A stretch of DNA of 64,000 bases, from contig OZ020486.1 of NCBI GenBank assembly GCA_963971405.1, positions 22,033,419-22,097,418 on the forward strand. The letters are read 5' to 3'. The position numbers were made by a program, and so were the translations under genes. The notes beneath the pieces are model-generated. The model worked only from the letters and a program-made list of their open reading frames with translations, was not told the DNA's origin and ran no database searches. The DNA is from Psococerastis gibbosa. Taxonomy: Eukaryota > Arthropoda > Insecta > Psocodea > Psocidae. Positions 22,036-33,400 of this stretch are shown piece after piece. The first letter of the stretch is position 1; each line of letters starts with the position of its first letter.

Positions 22036-25000
22036 TTAGGCTGTGATCCTCACAGGGACTTCAAAGCACGTCACCTCTTTGCCCCCTTGGTCGAGGAAGG
22101 CCCAGTGGACCCAGACTCTGATCTTCGGGTAAATGTCCAGCACGGGGAAATAATCCTTGTAAACGTATTCTTGACCCGCCGTTAATGGGCATGCTGCTTT
22201 GGCTCCTTGTGTATCAAAAATCTTGCCACAAATGTTGTTTCCGTCAACGCCAATGAACGGGAAAGGTACTCCCAAAATTTTCGCATGAACTGAGTTAGTC
22301 AGCTGAAAATTAAACAAAACGTCAAGATAAAAACGCAGGACAAGATCTAGATGAGTAGGTAACTATGACAAACCGTAAACAATATAGACTATAAACACTA
22401 AGTAAAAGTCGAATAAATACGCAGTCCATAGAACATAGGTAATGACCGAACTCAGGCGTTTAAATTTCACCACGATTCCCTGTAATATAAAACTGACTTT
22501 GGCCTAAAAATATAGACTTCTCCGTATGTGTGTGTCTCATTGAATCCCCCCCCCCCTTTATCTATGTCAGAGACCACAGTCCAATATAGGCCTACTTAGT
22601 ATAATATGTTTATAATCTATTTGTAAAACCGAAATTAGAGGATATGGAAAAAACTGGGCTTGGCGGGATTCAAACCCACGATCTACGCCTAACCGGGGCG
22701 TCGTCTCAACCGCTGGACCACAAGCCCCGTCAAGTCCAGTAATCGCCAAATCCTCTACTTATGCTCAAATTGACATGATTCGTGTTGCTAGACAGGATAG
22801 CACTACTACACAACTATCCAACCGAACAGGTCTGTGAGCTTACTTAATTGCATAAAGGCAATGCTTTATTCAATACATTGTAGTATTATATCGTATATCT
22901 ATCTTTATAAAAATCAAACCACTTTCCCGCGTGAGTATGTATGTATGTGGACACTTTTTTGACTCGCCATAACTCGGGACCCACTGGCACCAGAAACTTG
23001 CGGATACATTCAAAATTTAGAGAAAAATCGGGACATGGTTTTCCTGTAGGTCCGAACCTGAAAAAGTGAACCTGATCAGGTACAGGAGCGATAATCGGTT
23101 CGAAAAATCCCATAAGAAAGCATTGGAGGGTTCAACGCAATGCCTTAGCCAGACCTTTGAACCTACCTCAATTTAAATTATATCACTGCCTTCGTCCATT
23201 CTTCCTCTTTCAGGCCATGCTATACATGATGTGATGGGGCAAGGGGTTCGACTTTGGGGGGTGGAAACGTGAGGGGGTGCGCCCAAATTTTCCGATTTTC
23301 AGCGAAAATAGGCCTTTTTGGGCTGCGTTTTTGGGGGTGTTAATATCAATTCGAAAACTTCAAACTACTTTTGTTCTTTTCCACTGTTCTTATTCTTTTC
23401 AGTCATATATTCAGTTTTGCTATGCGCCTTTTCGTTCGGGTTCAGGTGAGTTGGTAAGCAGTCCCTGTTTTGCCGAAAAACCGGTTTAAAGGGTATATTT
23501 CCAAATACATGCATAGAGTAAAAAAATTCCACAGCCTGCAATTTTCCATCGAAATTAATTTTTAATCTCTCATTAGAAGCAGTATGAAATAAGCTTTAAA
23601 ACGAGTATAAATACATAATTTCAAATTCACCCCTTCCCCCCTTAATCACGAGTGGAACACAAAGATTTTAAAAATGACGCGAAAAAAACTGCATTTCTAG
23701 CAATCCCATTTAAATTGCATGGGTGGGTTTAAAGCAATATTTTGGGCAGATGTGGAAGGCCTATGTTAATTTAAATTATATCAGTGTCTTTGTCCGCTCT
23801 TCTTCTTTTAGGTCATGCCAAATTTGTCGTGATCAAGCAAGAGGTTCGGCTTTGGGGGGTGGAAACGTGACGGGGTGCGCCCAAATTTTTCGATTTTCAG
23901 CGAAAGGCTTTTTCGGCCGCGTTTTCGGAGGTCTTGATATCATTTTGAAAACTTTAAACTACTTTAGTTCTCTTCCTCCTGTCTTACTCTTTCCAGAGAT
24001 ATATTCAGTTTAACTATCCGCCTCTTCGTTCGGGCTCAAGTGATTTGGTAAGCCATAGCCATCAGCGTTTTGACGGAATACAGGTCTAAAGTGTACCTTT
24101 GAAATTACATGCATAGAGTAACAGGATTCCACAGCCTGACCTCTTCCACCAAAATGATTTGTTAATGTCTCATTAGAAGCAGTATAAATTAACCAATTTT
24201 CATAGTTGTTAACTGCTTCGTTTGGGTTTGGGGGCATTCACATAAGTCATGCGAGCCCCGAAGGGGCGAGCTGCGTAATGCCAAATGGAACCACGTTAAT
24301 GCGAGGCCCCGCAGGGGCGAGCTGCCGCCCGCGGCAGGCGCAAGGGGGGCGGGGCCGCGAAGCGGTCCCAAGCTCCGCTTGTATATATATATATATACTG
24401 TATAACACTGACATTAAATTAACTTTGGTTGAAGTTCAAGTTCAACCGTTGAAGTTCAACCTAAGTTAATTTAATGTCAGTGTTATATATATACGATATA
24501 ATACTACAATGTATTGAAGTATTGAATTAAGTAAGCTCACAGACCTGTTCGGTTAGATAGTTGTGTAGTTGTGCTGACCTGTCTAGCAACACGAATCATG
24601 TCAATTTGAGCATAAGTAGAGGATTTGGCGATTACTGGACTTGACGGGACTTGTGGTCCAGCGGTTAAGACGTCGCCCCGGTTAGGCGTAGATCGTGCGT
24701 TCGAATCCCGCGAGGCCCAGTTCTTTCCATATCCTCTAATTTCGGTTATAACGAGGAGGTTACCTCTTCAACCAAAGTTAATTTAATGTCAGTGTTATAT
24801 ATACGATATAATACTACAATGTACTATTTGTAAAGGTTAATGGCAATGGTGTAATACTTACTATTTAACAAAGGGTTAGGTGGACTTACATTGCCTGTTG
24901 TGTTAATAGTCATTAGAGGCATGGTCATCGAACAATTAGGGCGGAGCCCATTGTCAGTGGAAGGGGGCGACATAGAATACAAGAGCGATGAGACAATCGA

Positions 25001-28000
25001 CCAAAAACCATCAGTCTCAGGACTAAACCTGATGGTGGGAGTAGCACCCGCTCCCGAAGCGTCACCCCCTTCCCCTGACAATGGGCTCCGCCCTAATTGT
25101 TTGATGCCTGTGAGGCCCATGCCTCTAATGACTATTAACACAACAGGCAATGTAAGTCCAACTAACACTTTGTTAAATAATATGTTTCTGTTTTCCTATG
25201 CCCTAATCCCTTTGGTATTTTAAATCGAGTTTTGATTCCGCATTATAGATGTTACGAACATTACGAACAATGGTCACTGGCATAACGTACATACAGTGCA
25301 CAATATTATTGTGCTTACAGCCTCCTAAAAAAACGACCCCATTTGCTTTCTCAAGACCATGCATAAGACACATTACATTCGTGCAAGCAACAGTAAATTT
25401 AAAAATATATATAATATTAGGGCTGAGTTGGCTTATTAAAAGGTAAATCCTCATTATTTTACATTGCGTTGTTAATGACCTTTGTTTTTGGGATTACAGG
25501 TACTCTAGTAGTAATTTGTTTTTAATCAGTTGATGGCCTTGAAAATGTGCACTTTAGTTTTAGCCCTATTTTCCACTTCTCAACCCCAGATCTATATATA
25601 AAGATTATTTGCTCATTCTGCATCACAGCATCAAACGCATTTGTTCGATCAGCAATTGTAGGAGGTGGAACATCGTTCATTCCAAAACAAACATCCAGTA
25701 TGTAGGCATGATGTATAGGCTACGTGAAGTAAAAATTCCTGATTGTGAATAAAAATAACTTAGCAAAAGTTTAGCGTCACACATGACTCACGCCATCGTC
25801 AAGTGTGTCGATGGCGTGAGCCGAAACCGGTCTTGTTTTCATAACAATACGCCGGAAGTTATTTTTATTCACAATAATTGCCAGTAAGTTTTGCAAAGTT
25901 AAAATTCCTGTGTTCGAATTAAAATGATTGCGTCCCCTTTGATTGCTTGTCGAACAAAAGGATCAAGATAAGTTCTACACTTGGACACCCACCAGTGGCG
26001 TAGCGTGCCCTGGCGGGGCCCCGCATAAAAATTCGTTTGGGGGCCCTTATGAAGTGTAAAGATTTCTCACGAAAGAAAAAAAATGTTTGCATAAAATTAA
26101 AAGAAATGTTTATTCATCATAATTTTCTGTCACTTTTTCCAACATTTTTACAAACAATTCAAATTAAATATACACTCTCATTGCCCAGGGGCGCCGTAAA
26201 ATTGATACGGCTGATACGGCGGTAGCTACGACCCTGACACTCACATAGGTATAATACTATACCTATAATATACGAGTATAAATCACAAATACCACATATA
26301 AGGCTATATTTACCCAATGGAAAATGTTAGTACATTAAAGTCTCCCAATAGCCATTACGATTCCTCAATTTGCAACAAAGCCATGGGGCAAGGTAAAAAC
26401 ATGTCATTGCCCACAATTTCTTAGGTAAACTAGAGCCTGGGCTATTAAAGACAAATAAATTTTATTAAAAAATATTTATAACAGGTTAGACATTCACTCA
26501 CTGTAAATTATGCTATTATAAGTAGAATCCGGAATGATAGGCCGTGGTCGTTCTGAAAGCGAACTTCCAAACATTTCGTCAATATTTTCAACATTTCACC
26601 AATTCAGTTGCTGCTAAGCCTCCGAGAAGTCAACGCAGTTCCACTGAAGATGTTGACGAAACGTTTGGAAGTGCGCTTTCGGAGCGACCGTGGCCTATCA
26701 TCCCGGATTCTAATGCTTCGTCACATGTACCGGAGCCTAATGAATGATATTTATATACAATTATTATAATTATTATATATAATATATATTTTATAAATAA
26801 TGGCTAATTAACTCAATCGCCCCTCCTTGAAAATATCATGGATATGACCTTGATTAACATTTACGTTTGTAATTCATTGCTTGTTCATTTTCCATTCCAT
26901 TTTCAAGTCGTATATGAGTATATCTTATCTATACCCTAATATCTATATGTATCTTATCCCTAATATAAATGGAACCCCAACTACCGTACTGCAATGACCC
27001 CCGGCTTGCCGGACGAAATTTGAATTTTGTGCGACCTACACTAGGTTATTTTTGTTTCCTATTTATACGACAGTATAAGGAAAGCTTAGTGATGTTAGAA
27101 ATTTTCGATTCCAAGATTTCATATTTCAGATTCAGATTGTGTTTCTAAAAAAAGGCTCTTACGATGTTTTTTTTTAAAGGGCCTACTTTGTAGTAATTAG
27201 GCCATTAATTCAAACAAAACCCACTAGTTTTGCTTCCCCCATGATAGTTTGGATGTGGGGGGGATATGATAAAATGACCTGACCCAACTTTCATGAAAAA
27301 TGGTTAAAAAATAATATTTTTTCTATGGAACCTTTTCAACAATGCTTTCTAACTTCAGGCATGTTTTAGCTGCTAAAGAGAATAACAAAACTGAACAGGT
27401 TGCTTTCCTTCCCAAGTAAAATGATTCTCCGAAGAAATTATTTTTACGTGTATCAATTCCATTGTTATTATGTAGTATTATTTTGGTCTGTCTGTCCACT
27501 ATTTCCAGTGCTTTAGGATTGGGGCAGCCGAAATTTAACCGTGGTAATATTATTAATATATATATCATAATTATCAATTACGGCACCTATATAATTTATA
27601 AATAGGAAATCATGAACCGGTTCACTCGTACCGGTTCTATTATTATTTTTTGTCTATTGCCAATGGATCATTGAGGCCTATTGTTGTTATACATTAACAG
27701 TGAGTAAAAATAACAAGGGCCAAAGCTCAAATAGGCTAATTAATTACACAATGCGAAAACAGGCAAACTGGTTACGTACTTACCAAAATTAATGGAACTA
27801 CTTACCTTTTGAACAGTTTCTTCAGATTTAAATTTGACCTCGACAGTGATATTGGTGCCTCTTTTTAATTTGCAAGGCAGCTTACCACAAGCTGACACAT
27901 TGACGTCAGCGTTTTCGACAAGGGCATCGGTACCGCATTTTCGACTTCTGTTTGCCGTGGCGGAGCACCAGCACAGTGTAACCACAACCACTACCAGTGA

Positions 28001-28009
28001 GGATCTCAT
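22036..28009 (-). CDS. NPC2: NPC2-like secreted sterol/lipid-binding protein (ML domain)
   Basis: Two coding exons: 28009-27806 and 22302-22036, both in phase 0, with GTAAGT donor and TTTTCAG acceptor. The 156-residue product fits the family (about 150). Residues 1-19 are a signal peptide (MRSSLVVVVVTLCWCSATA). The mature part has the six cysteines expected for three disulfides: KCG, ACG, LPC, NNICG, AACPL and VTCFE. Conserved blocks include VPFPF, the CPLTAGQEYVYK segment and a closing VPVRITA. NPC2 proteins bind sterols or other lipids in lysosomes or extracellularly; invertebrates often have several paralogs, so which lipid is bound is unknown. The first ATG is at 28007-28009; the upstream TTG is not needed. 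The 5.5-kb intron carries SINEs, a Helitron-like element and fold-backs. The NPC2 symbol denotes family, not proven orthology. Confidence 0.85.
22643..22900 (-). repeat. SINE family B with a tRNA-like core
   Basis: In the minus sense: TACAATGTATTGAA, then AAGTAAGCTCACAGACCTGT, then ATTTGGCGATTACTGGAC and a tRNA-like segment. The acceptor arms GGGCTTG/CAAGCCC pair, the anticodon-like hairpin is ACGCC-CCGGTTA-GGCGT, and the B box is GGGTTTGAATCCC. The 3' end is CCATATCCTCTAATTTCGG. It lies inside the NPC2 intron and is the inverted partner of 24490-24745. Confidence 0.75.
22895..24395 (+). mobile_element. Helitron-like element with two internal tandem units
   Basis: The left part has TCTTTATAAAAATCAAACC and ACTCGCCATAACTCGGGACC. 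Then come two tandem units of about 585 bp (from about 23140 and 23725), each with TTCGACTTTGGGGGGTGGAA-type sequence and CCGATTTTCAGCGAAA. The end has GC hairpins GCGAGCCCCGAAGGGGCGAGC and GGGCCGCGAAGCGGTCCC. Similar 5' and hairpin-rich 3' regions are typical of Helitron/Helentron-derived elements; this is inference. A second copy is at 59385-60345. Confidence 0.4.
24404..24484. repeat. Perfect palindrome
   Basis: AACACTGACATTAAATTAAC and its exact inverse close an 81-bp hairpin whose loop holds TTGAAGTTCAA repeats. The right arm is also the start of a 50-bp direct repeat seen again at 24776. Confidence 0.7.
24464..24823 (+). repeat. 50-bp direct repeats flanking SINE B
   Basis: The segment AGTTAATTTAATGTCAGTGT...ATACTACAATGTA occurs at 24464-24513 and again at 24776-24823, bracketing the SINE B copy. 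It is much longer than a usual SINE target duplication. Confidence 0.65.
24490..24745 (+). repeat. SINE family B
   Basis: Plus-strand copy: ATACTACAATGTATTGAAGT start, GTCCAGCGGTTAAGACGTCG D-arm region, CCCCGGTTAGGCGTAGATCG anticodon-arm region, B box CGTTCGAATCCCG and the CCATATCCTCTAATTTCGG end. Confidence 0.75.
24858..25186. mobile_element. Fold-back element (329 bp)
   Basis: Arms of about 100 bp at 24858-24965 and 25072-25186 are inverted copies containing GGACTTACATTGCCTGTTGT, TAGTCATTAGAGGCATG and ACAATTAGGGCGGAGCCC. The loop encodes nothing recognisable and no transposase is present. Confidence 0.7.
25742..25875. mobile_element. Short Penelope-terminus fold-back
   Basis: The outer arms ATTGTGAATAAAAATAACTT and its inverse enclose CACGCCATCGTCAAGTGTG followed by GATGGCGTGAGCCGAAACCG, the same terminal motif as in the Penelope-like fold-back at 6985. 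Confidence 0.55.
25993..26236. mobile_element. hAT-like non-autonomous element
   Basis: Ends CAGTGGCGTAGCGTG and GTAGCTACGACCCTG; flanks acacccac and acactcac (7 of 8). No G-tract expansion of the usual length. Confidence 0.7.
26524..26711. mobile_element. Fold-back repeat (188 bp)
   Basis: AGAATCCGGAATGATAGGCC at the left and its inverse at the right. The inner arms CTTCCAAACATTTCGTCAA and TTGACGAAACGTTTGGAAG also pair. The inner right arm follows CTGAAGATG, faintly like the hammerhead-type motifs of Penelope ends. Confidence 0.55.
27055..27500 (+). repeat. Dispersed (GTCT)n-type repeat, core deleted
   Basis: Shares GGAAAGCTTAGTGATG, AAAACCCACTAGTTTTGC and CTTTCATGAAAAATGG with the copy at 7605, but lacks the GTCT microsatellite. 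Confidence 0.5.
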
Positions 28010-28734
28010 CTCGACCAAGACTAATCAACTAGTGCCACTTAGGAGAGAAACGTCTTAGCAAGGTATCGACCAATCCTGACTTGAGCAGCCATTGCAATAT
28101 CCCGCACGCGGAACGAGTACCGTAGCCAGTAAATTTATGTGTTAGGCATTTACTTGCATTTTATTACGGAAGAAACGCGCTTACTCGTATTGTAGTTGTT
28201 TGCTTTATTCTTTGTGCATTGAGTGGGAAATTGAATTCACAAAACTTTTACTTCACAAATTTGGGGAAAATGCTTCCGGACAGGAAGGTTTTGCTTAGAG
28301 GAGCAAACAGTATAGGGTATATTCTCCTGCTGCCTTTTTAAAATGCACTCTTGAAGCGAATACTTATTTTTATGAATAATGAATTTCACTCAATGTCTTC
28401 TCAAAAAGTTTGATTTTGATTGGGGACACTGCAACCTTACATTTCATTACATCTTCAGATCTCATAGAACCGACATTAGAGGATTTAGAAAGTGTCCAGC
28501 GGTTAAGACTGAATGTCATCTTCGAAAATATTACGTCCAACCATATCATTCCATTGGTAAGAATGTAAATACTGTACTGAGCAGATTTTCTCAAAATTAT
28601 TAGGTAATTTTTTTTTACTATATCATGAATTTTCTGCCAATTGTCATTACCCCACTACTTTCAAAGTTCGCAGGCAAGCAATACAACACTATGTCATTCC
28701 GTAAACGGCCTTTGTATTTCAGTTCATCGACTTC

Positions 28735-28912
28735 AAATTTCGATGGGCAGGTGGTAACGTACTTGCACTTGTGCGAGTCGTTACACGCCATGCAATCGGA
28801 GACGTGTCGTACTCATCACGGGTAATAACCTACAGAGGCGACTGAAAAGGTCAATCGGATACATTCATTAAATTGTTTGCATGCGATTAATCTTTTTATA
28901 AAAAAAAAAAGT
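28735..28912 (+). repeat. SINE family C, long copy
   Basis: The head GGGCAGGTGGTAACGTAC resembles a tRNA A box. It is followed by CTTGTGCGAGTCGTTACACG, GAGACGTGTCGTACTC, CTACAGAGGCGACTGAAAAG and an A-rich tail. Confidence 0.7.
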
Positions 28913-29041
28913 TATAAGACAATTCTCCAATAGGAAGGCGAAACAGATGACTAATTTTTACACCTGTAAGGGGGGAACCCCTGCCGTAGTTTCTTAAACA
29001 TGTGTGTCCCGCATACGCTAGAACACTAGATAATCCGTTAT

Positions 29042-29421
29042 GGCGCCCATTCCACCGACCGGCTAGGGCTATTTACAAAAACAGTGACGTGGTAGCAGAC
29101 ATTCCAGACTTAGGCGGGGTTTCCACCGACCTCGCATTGCAGAATTGACGGAAATGTTTATTTTCCTCTATGCCATAGTTAAAATTGATCAATGATCATA
29201 CAGTAAAATCACAAACAAACTAAAATTAAAAAATGGCGTCATGGGATATGTTAAGTACAAACATTTTAATAGATTTTTATAAAAAGAAAAATTCTAATTT
29301 CCGTCAATGTCATTTGCATTCTGCAATGCGAGGTCGTTGGAAACCCCACCTAAGTCTTGAATGTCTGCTACCACGTCAATGTTTTTGTAAATAGCCCTAG
29401 CCGGTCGGTGGAATGGGCGCC
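29042..29421. mobile_element. Harbinger-like MITE, long form (380 bp)
   Basis: Ends GGCGCCCATTCCACCGACC and exact inverse; TAT left and TAA right. The arms have CTAGGGCTATTTAC and GACGTGGTAGCAGACATTC. Very similar to the copies at 39791 and 54480. Confidence 0.85.
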
Positions 29422-29476
29422 TAAGGGGAGGTAGAGGGGGTCATTTGGAGATGATTAGGGCAATCAATGCATGGTC

Positions 29477-29642
29477 CAAGGGCGGATCCAACGGAAAATC
29501 CCAGGGGGGGGGGGTCATAAGACAAGTAGTATGTAAGTTTGCTTTTTGAAAAGTATTAGGCTTTTTTTTTATTAACTCATGAATTTACTTATTTAGGGGG
29601 GAACATAACCCCCGTGACCCCTCCCCATGGATTCGCCATTCC
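29477..29642. mobile_element. hAT-like element with perfect 8-bp duplication
   Basis: The left end is CAAGGGCGGATCCA, the right end TGGATTCGCCATTCC (mutated). gcatggtc is repeated exactly on both sides. A poly-G tract lies inside the left arm. Confidence 0.65.
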
Positions 29643-29699
29643 GCATGGTCTCAGGTGAACAGCCTGCCTGCTGCGGGGTGTCCCGCAGATTTTTGAGAA

Positions 29700-29840
29700 A
29701 TCATTTACTTGTATCAAGTTTTAATTTCAAATTGTGGTTGTATCCCCATCACGGCCACATGGCCTATAGGGTTCATTTTCTAATATGTATATTTTGTATT
29801 GTATTCTTAATTTTGAATATATTGATTGATTGATTGATAA
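29700..29840 (+). repeat. Possible LINE 3' tail with (TTGA)n
   Basis: T-rich sequence ending in a short (TTGA)n run at about 29820, as seen at the 3' ends of some non-LTR elements. Family not determined. Confidence 0.25.
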
Positions 29841-30217
29841 AGGTATTTTGCACATCCACCTGTTATCGTACCTAGAAATAACTTTCACCTAATTTGTACC
29901 ACTGTGGGGTAAAATAAAATTGAGAGTTTAATAGATGAACTAACTTCTGCAATTGCAGCTAAAATACAGGTAACCATCAGAAAACTTATAAATGGCAAAT
30001 TGGCCAGAACAGGTCTTATTATTTTAAAAGGTTTAAAATATCAGTAAAGATAGAAAAAGGTCATCGGCGCGTGGGTGGTCGCAACTAGCACATTGGGTGG
30101 TCTCTGAGTGCCTAGCTTTTAGTTAAAATTAGTTTCCTTCAACACTCTTCAATGGTTAACCAATGTCACTACTGTGCACGTCATAGACAATGAGTTCACT
30201 TTAGTCTTTGGACTTAT

Positions 30218-30478
30218 CATGGGCGCCAGTTCCATAAAGCTTGGTATGGCCCGGGCCATACCAATATTCAGATTGGTATGGCTGAGCCATACCAATAATT
30301 TTAGGAATAACCACCTCATATTTTAGTGTATTTTAATTATTTTTATTTATTATTTATTTTTATTGAAATGATAGCTACAGAGTGAAGCCATATATTTATT
30401 TGACTCCTTTCCCCGAAAAAAAGATTTCCTCTGGCAATCTTGGGCCATACCAATAATTTTCACAACTCGGCGCCCATG
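30218..30478. mobile_element. hAT-like non-autonomous element
   Basis: Ends CATGGGCGCC and GGCGCCCATG with flanks ggacttat and agacttat (7 of 8). The inner arms contain TTGGTATGGC and GGCCATACCAATAATTTT repeats. Confidence 0.65.
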
Positions 30479-30479
30479 A

Positions 30480-33400
30480 GACTTATTGTTGAGGCTGAAA
30501 GAGAGGGAAAGGTATCATTACTGAACCAATTTTTTAAAAGGCAACCAATCAATATACTGTACGTACACAAGGAAAACATTTCTACCTCCTCTTTTTAGTA
30601 TTTTGAAGAAGTAACCTCAATTTAGTGAGGTGCAGTTGAATCAACAAGACAAGGTAGGCAAGAGTCATGGAAGTAGATGACCTTGCATAAGCTAGCGCAG
30701 ACAAGAACTATTTTGTACCAGCGCCATACCGTAACCCTTAAAAACTAATTAATTTAAATCTAGCATATCAAAGTCTAAGAACGAGGTTTGCCCAGAAAGT
30801 TTAGTTCATTTGGGGCCAAGGGGGCCATGGACCCACCCAAATTACATAAAATAATGAATTAACATTTAATTTAATGCAATTTTACAGAAATGCAAAATGT
30901 GGGTACCTACATAAGCACTGATAAAAATTTCCATCTAGGCCCCCAACTAAAATATTTCCTTGAGTCGTGTTTTTAGTTGAGAAACAAATATTAATTCTGA
31001 ATAATTGTTCATGTGTATTATTTTTAAAGTTTATGTTGTACATTGTCAATTAATTGTCATATCCTCAATGGATTGATAGCAAGGATTCTCTACACTCTAT
31101 AGAATTATCTTTTAAGTTGATTATTAATTTTTTTTTAAAACAGGAGTGATACATTTTTCATGTGTGCGAACTATTCTGCCTTTGGGTTGTAGTAGGCTAT
31201 ACTGAGGGATTTTCCTTTGTTACTTAAATTTTAGAAACAAAATTAGTATGCATTCGTTCACTTAAACTTAGACTTTTGTGAAATCGTTCGAACCAAAATG
31301 AGAAAACACTGCCAATAGGCCTATGTAAACCTACCTTCTAATGGATTTACTATACATAAATATATTTACAGTTTTCGCCTTGTTTACCATATGGTAAGGT
31401 GCATTCTATTGAGTAAATTGGATATTTCACCAAAGCGCGGAACACAGGAATACGACAGCAAAATTCCTAGTTAGGCTGTAACGCCTGCAATAACTAAATT
31501 AATAACTTTCATTTAGCTTACAGCCACAATACAGTATTACCTTATAAAGCCTACCTACACCAACAGTATCTACTGTAAGATATCTCATATTTAACCTATG
31601 TCAGACGAGATAGTTGCAAACTCACGGTCTCATCCTCGACCACATGCTAATCCCGCAGAAGATTCAGCACATATGTGGTTAGGCCTCTATTATACTTTTA
31701 GGCGCTAATTTTCACAACAACAAAAAACACTATACACGAGCGCCATTAAATTATAGCGTACGATAAGAGCTAAAGGCACAAGAAACCGACAACACGTTAT
31801 TAGTCCTTGGCACGAACTGGTCTTTGCAGATCACCTATGTATTTGCCAGCCTTACCAAGCCAACATTAGGCAACTTAGCGCGATGACATAGCAGTTGTAT
31901 TGAAATTTAAAATAGCCATTCATTAGAATACAACTTTGTTATGTAGCCTGGGCTATAAAGGATAGTCTGCAATATAAGTGGAAATTGAACGTCCGACATT
32001 TTAAGTGCGTAGACGAATTCAATGTTGGGAATAGGTTTAAAACTATGACAATACATTTATAAATTAATGCATATAAACTAGGCTTAGAATTTGGCACACT
32101 CGGTTGACTCATGTACACCTAGGGCAATGGAATAGTTGGAGATAACGATGGTCGTGACCAACGCATGGAAACTAGACAATTAATTTATAGCCGTTGAAAC
32201 GTATCAAAGAGTGAGAATGAAACAATAAGGCAGTGGCAGGATGCGATCATGGTCGCGACATAAGGAACTGAATCACAATAACTGCCAAGTGGCTAGGAAG
32301 CTTACTACATGTTATGCGTCTAATACGGCGAAACCTACACGTATACAAGTAACGGGCAGCTAGAAGGTCAAAATAACCATTTGTAAAAAACTAGAATTCT
32401 AAGTCAATAGATGAACAGTTATTTGGGTATCTCTTTCGTTTTCCCTTGAGGGGCTGAGATGGAGGTTTTTGAGTTTTATCCAAATGAAAGATAATAAAAT
32501 AAAAATTTATAAAGATATATTTTGCTCGACAAGCAGCAACGCTTGAGTGGGGAAATTGAATTGAGAGATTGTCCAATTTAAATTTAAAACCCATTACAGT
32601 ATAGTTTAGTAGCATAAAAGTTTGAAACTACATGCTATTTTCAAGATGCAACACCCCGGACATCGCCATTGGTTAATAAAAAGTTATGGGCATTTTCTCA
32701 ATCAAATTTCTTTAAGATAAATATATCCTTTCTTTTATTATTTGGGCCAATCGGAAGCAAATAAAATTAAAGAGCTAATCCTTTCGCATATTGCACACCG
32801 GTGCACTAAGTTTCACATTAAATCCCTCTGGTTATAGCCCCTGACTTAAGGCCTGTATTTGCTTCTCTAAAGTCCGAGTCCACACTCCCACACAACAATC
32901 GTCTTAAACTCATGCCTACGCTCATGAGGCCAGCATTGGCTCATTCTGACAGGTTTTTAGGGAGATTCATCTACCTATTGATGACCTATGTTCGACTTTC
33001 CGAAAATTTCTTCACAACTTTTCATTTCATGAACCCCTGAGCCTAAAACCACCCTAATACCACCCTAAAACCACCCTAATAATAAATAATATATATATAT
33101 ATAATATGTATGTATATCGAATTTAGGAAACACTCTAATTTCCGTAGATATTATCCGATTTTGATTGGCACAAAAATTGATCATACAAACGTCTTGATCG
33201 AGTTCGTTAACAAGCTAGATCCTCTGTTTAGTTACAAGATGGCGGCCGATTGAAACCTCATACAATGCATATCTCATTTAATATTGGTCGCTGAGGAATG
33301 AATTAAAATCTGACTCAAAGCCCGTATTATTATCTACGATAATGGTGAAAAACACCTTTTACGACAAATCAACCATTTTAAGATGGCATCCAGTCAAAGT

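Noticed and set aside
22643-22750. Possible functional tRNA gene (minus strand).
   Set aside because: The cloverleaf-like fold is present, but the base before the anticodon-like triplet is C rather than the near-universal U, and several dispersed copies share non-tRNA flanks, so it is a SINE.
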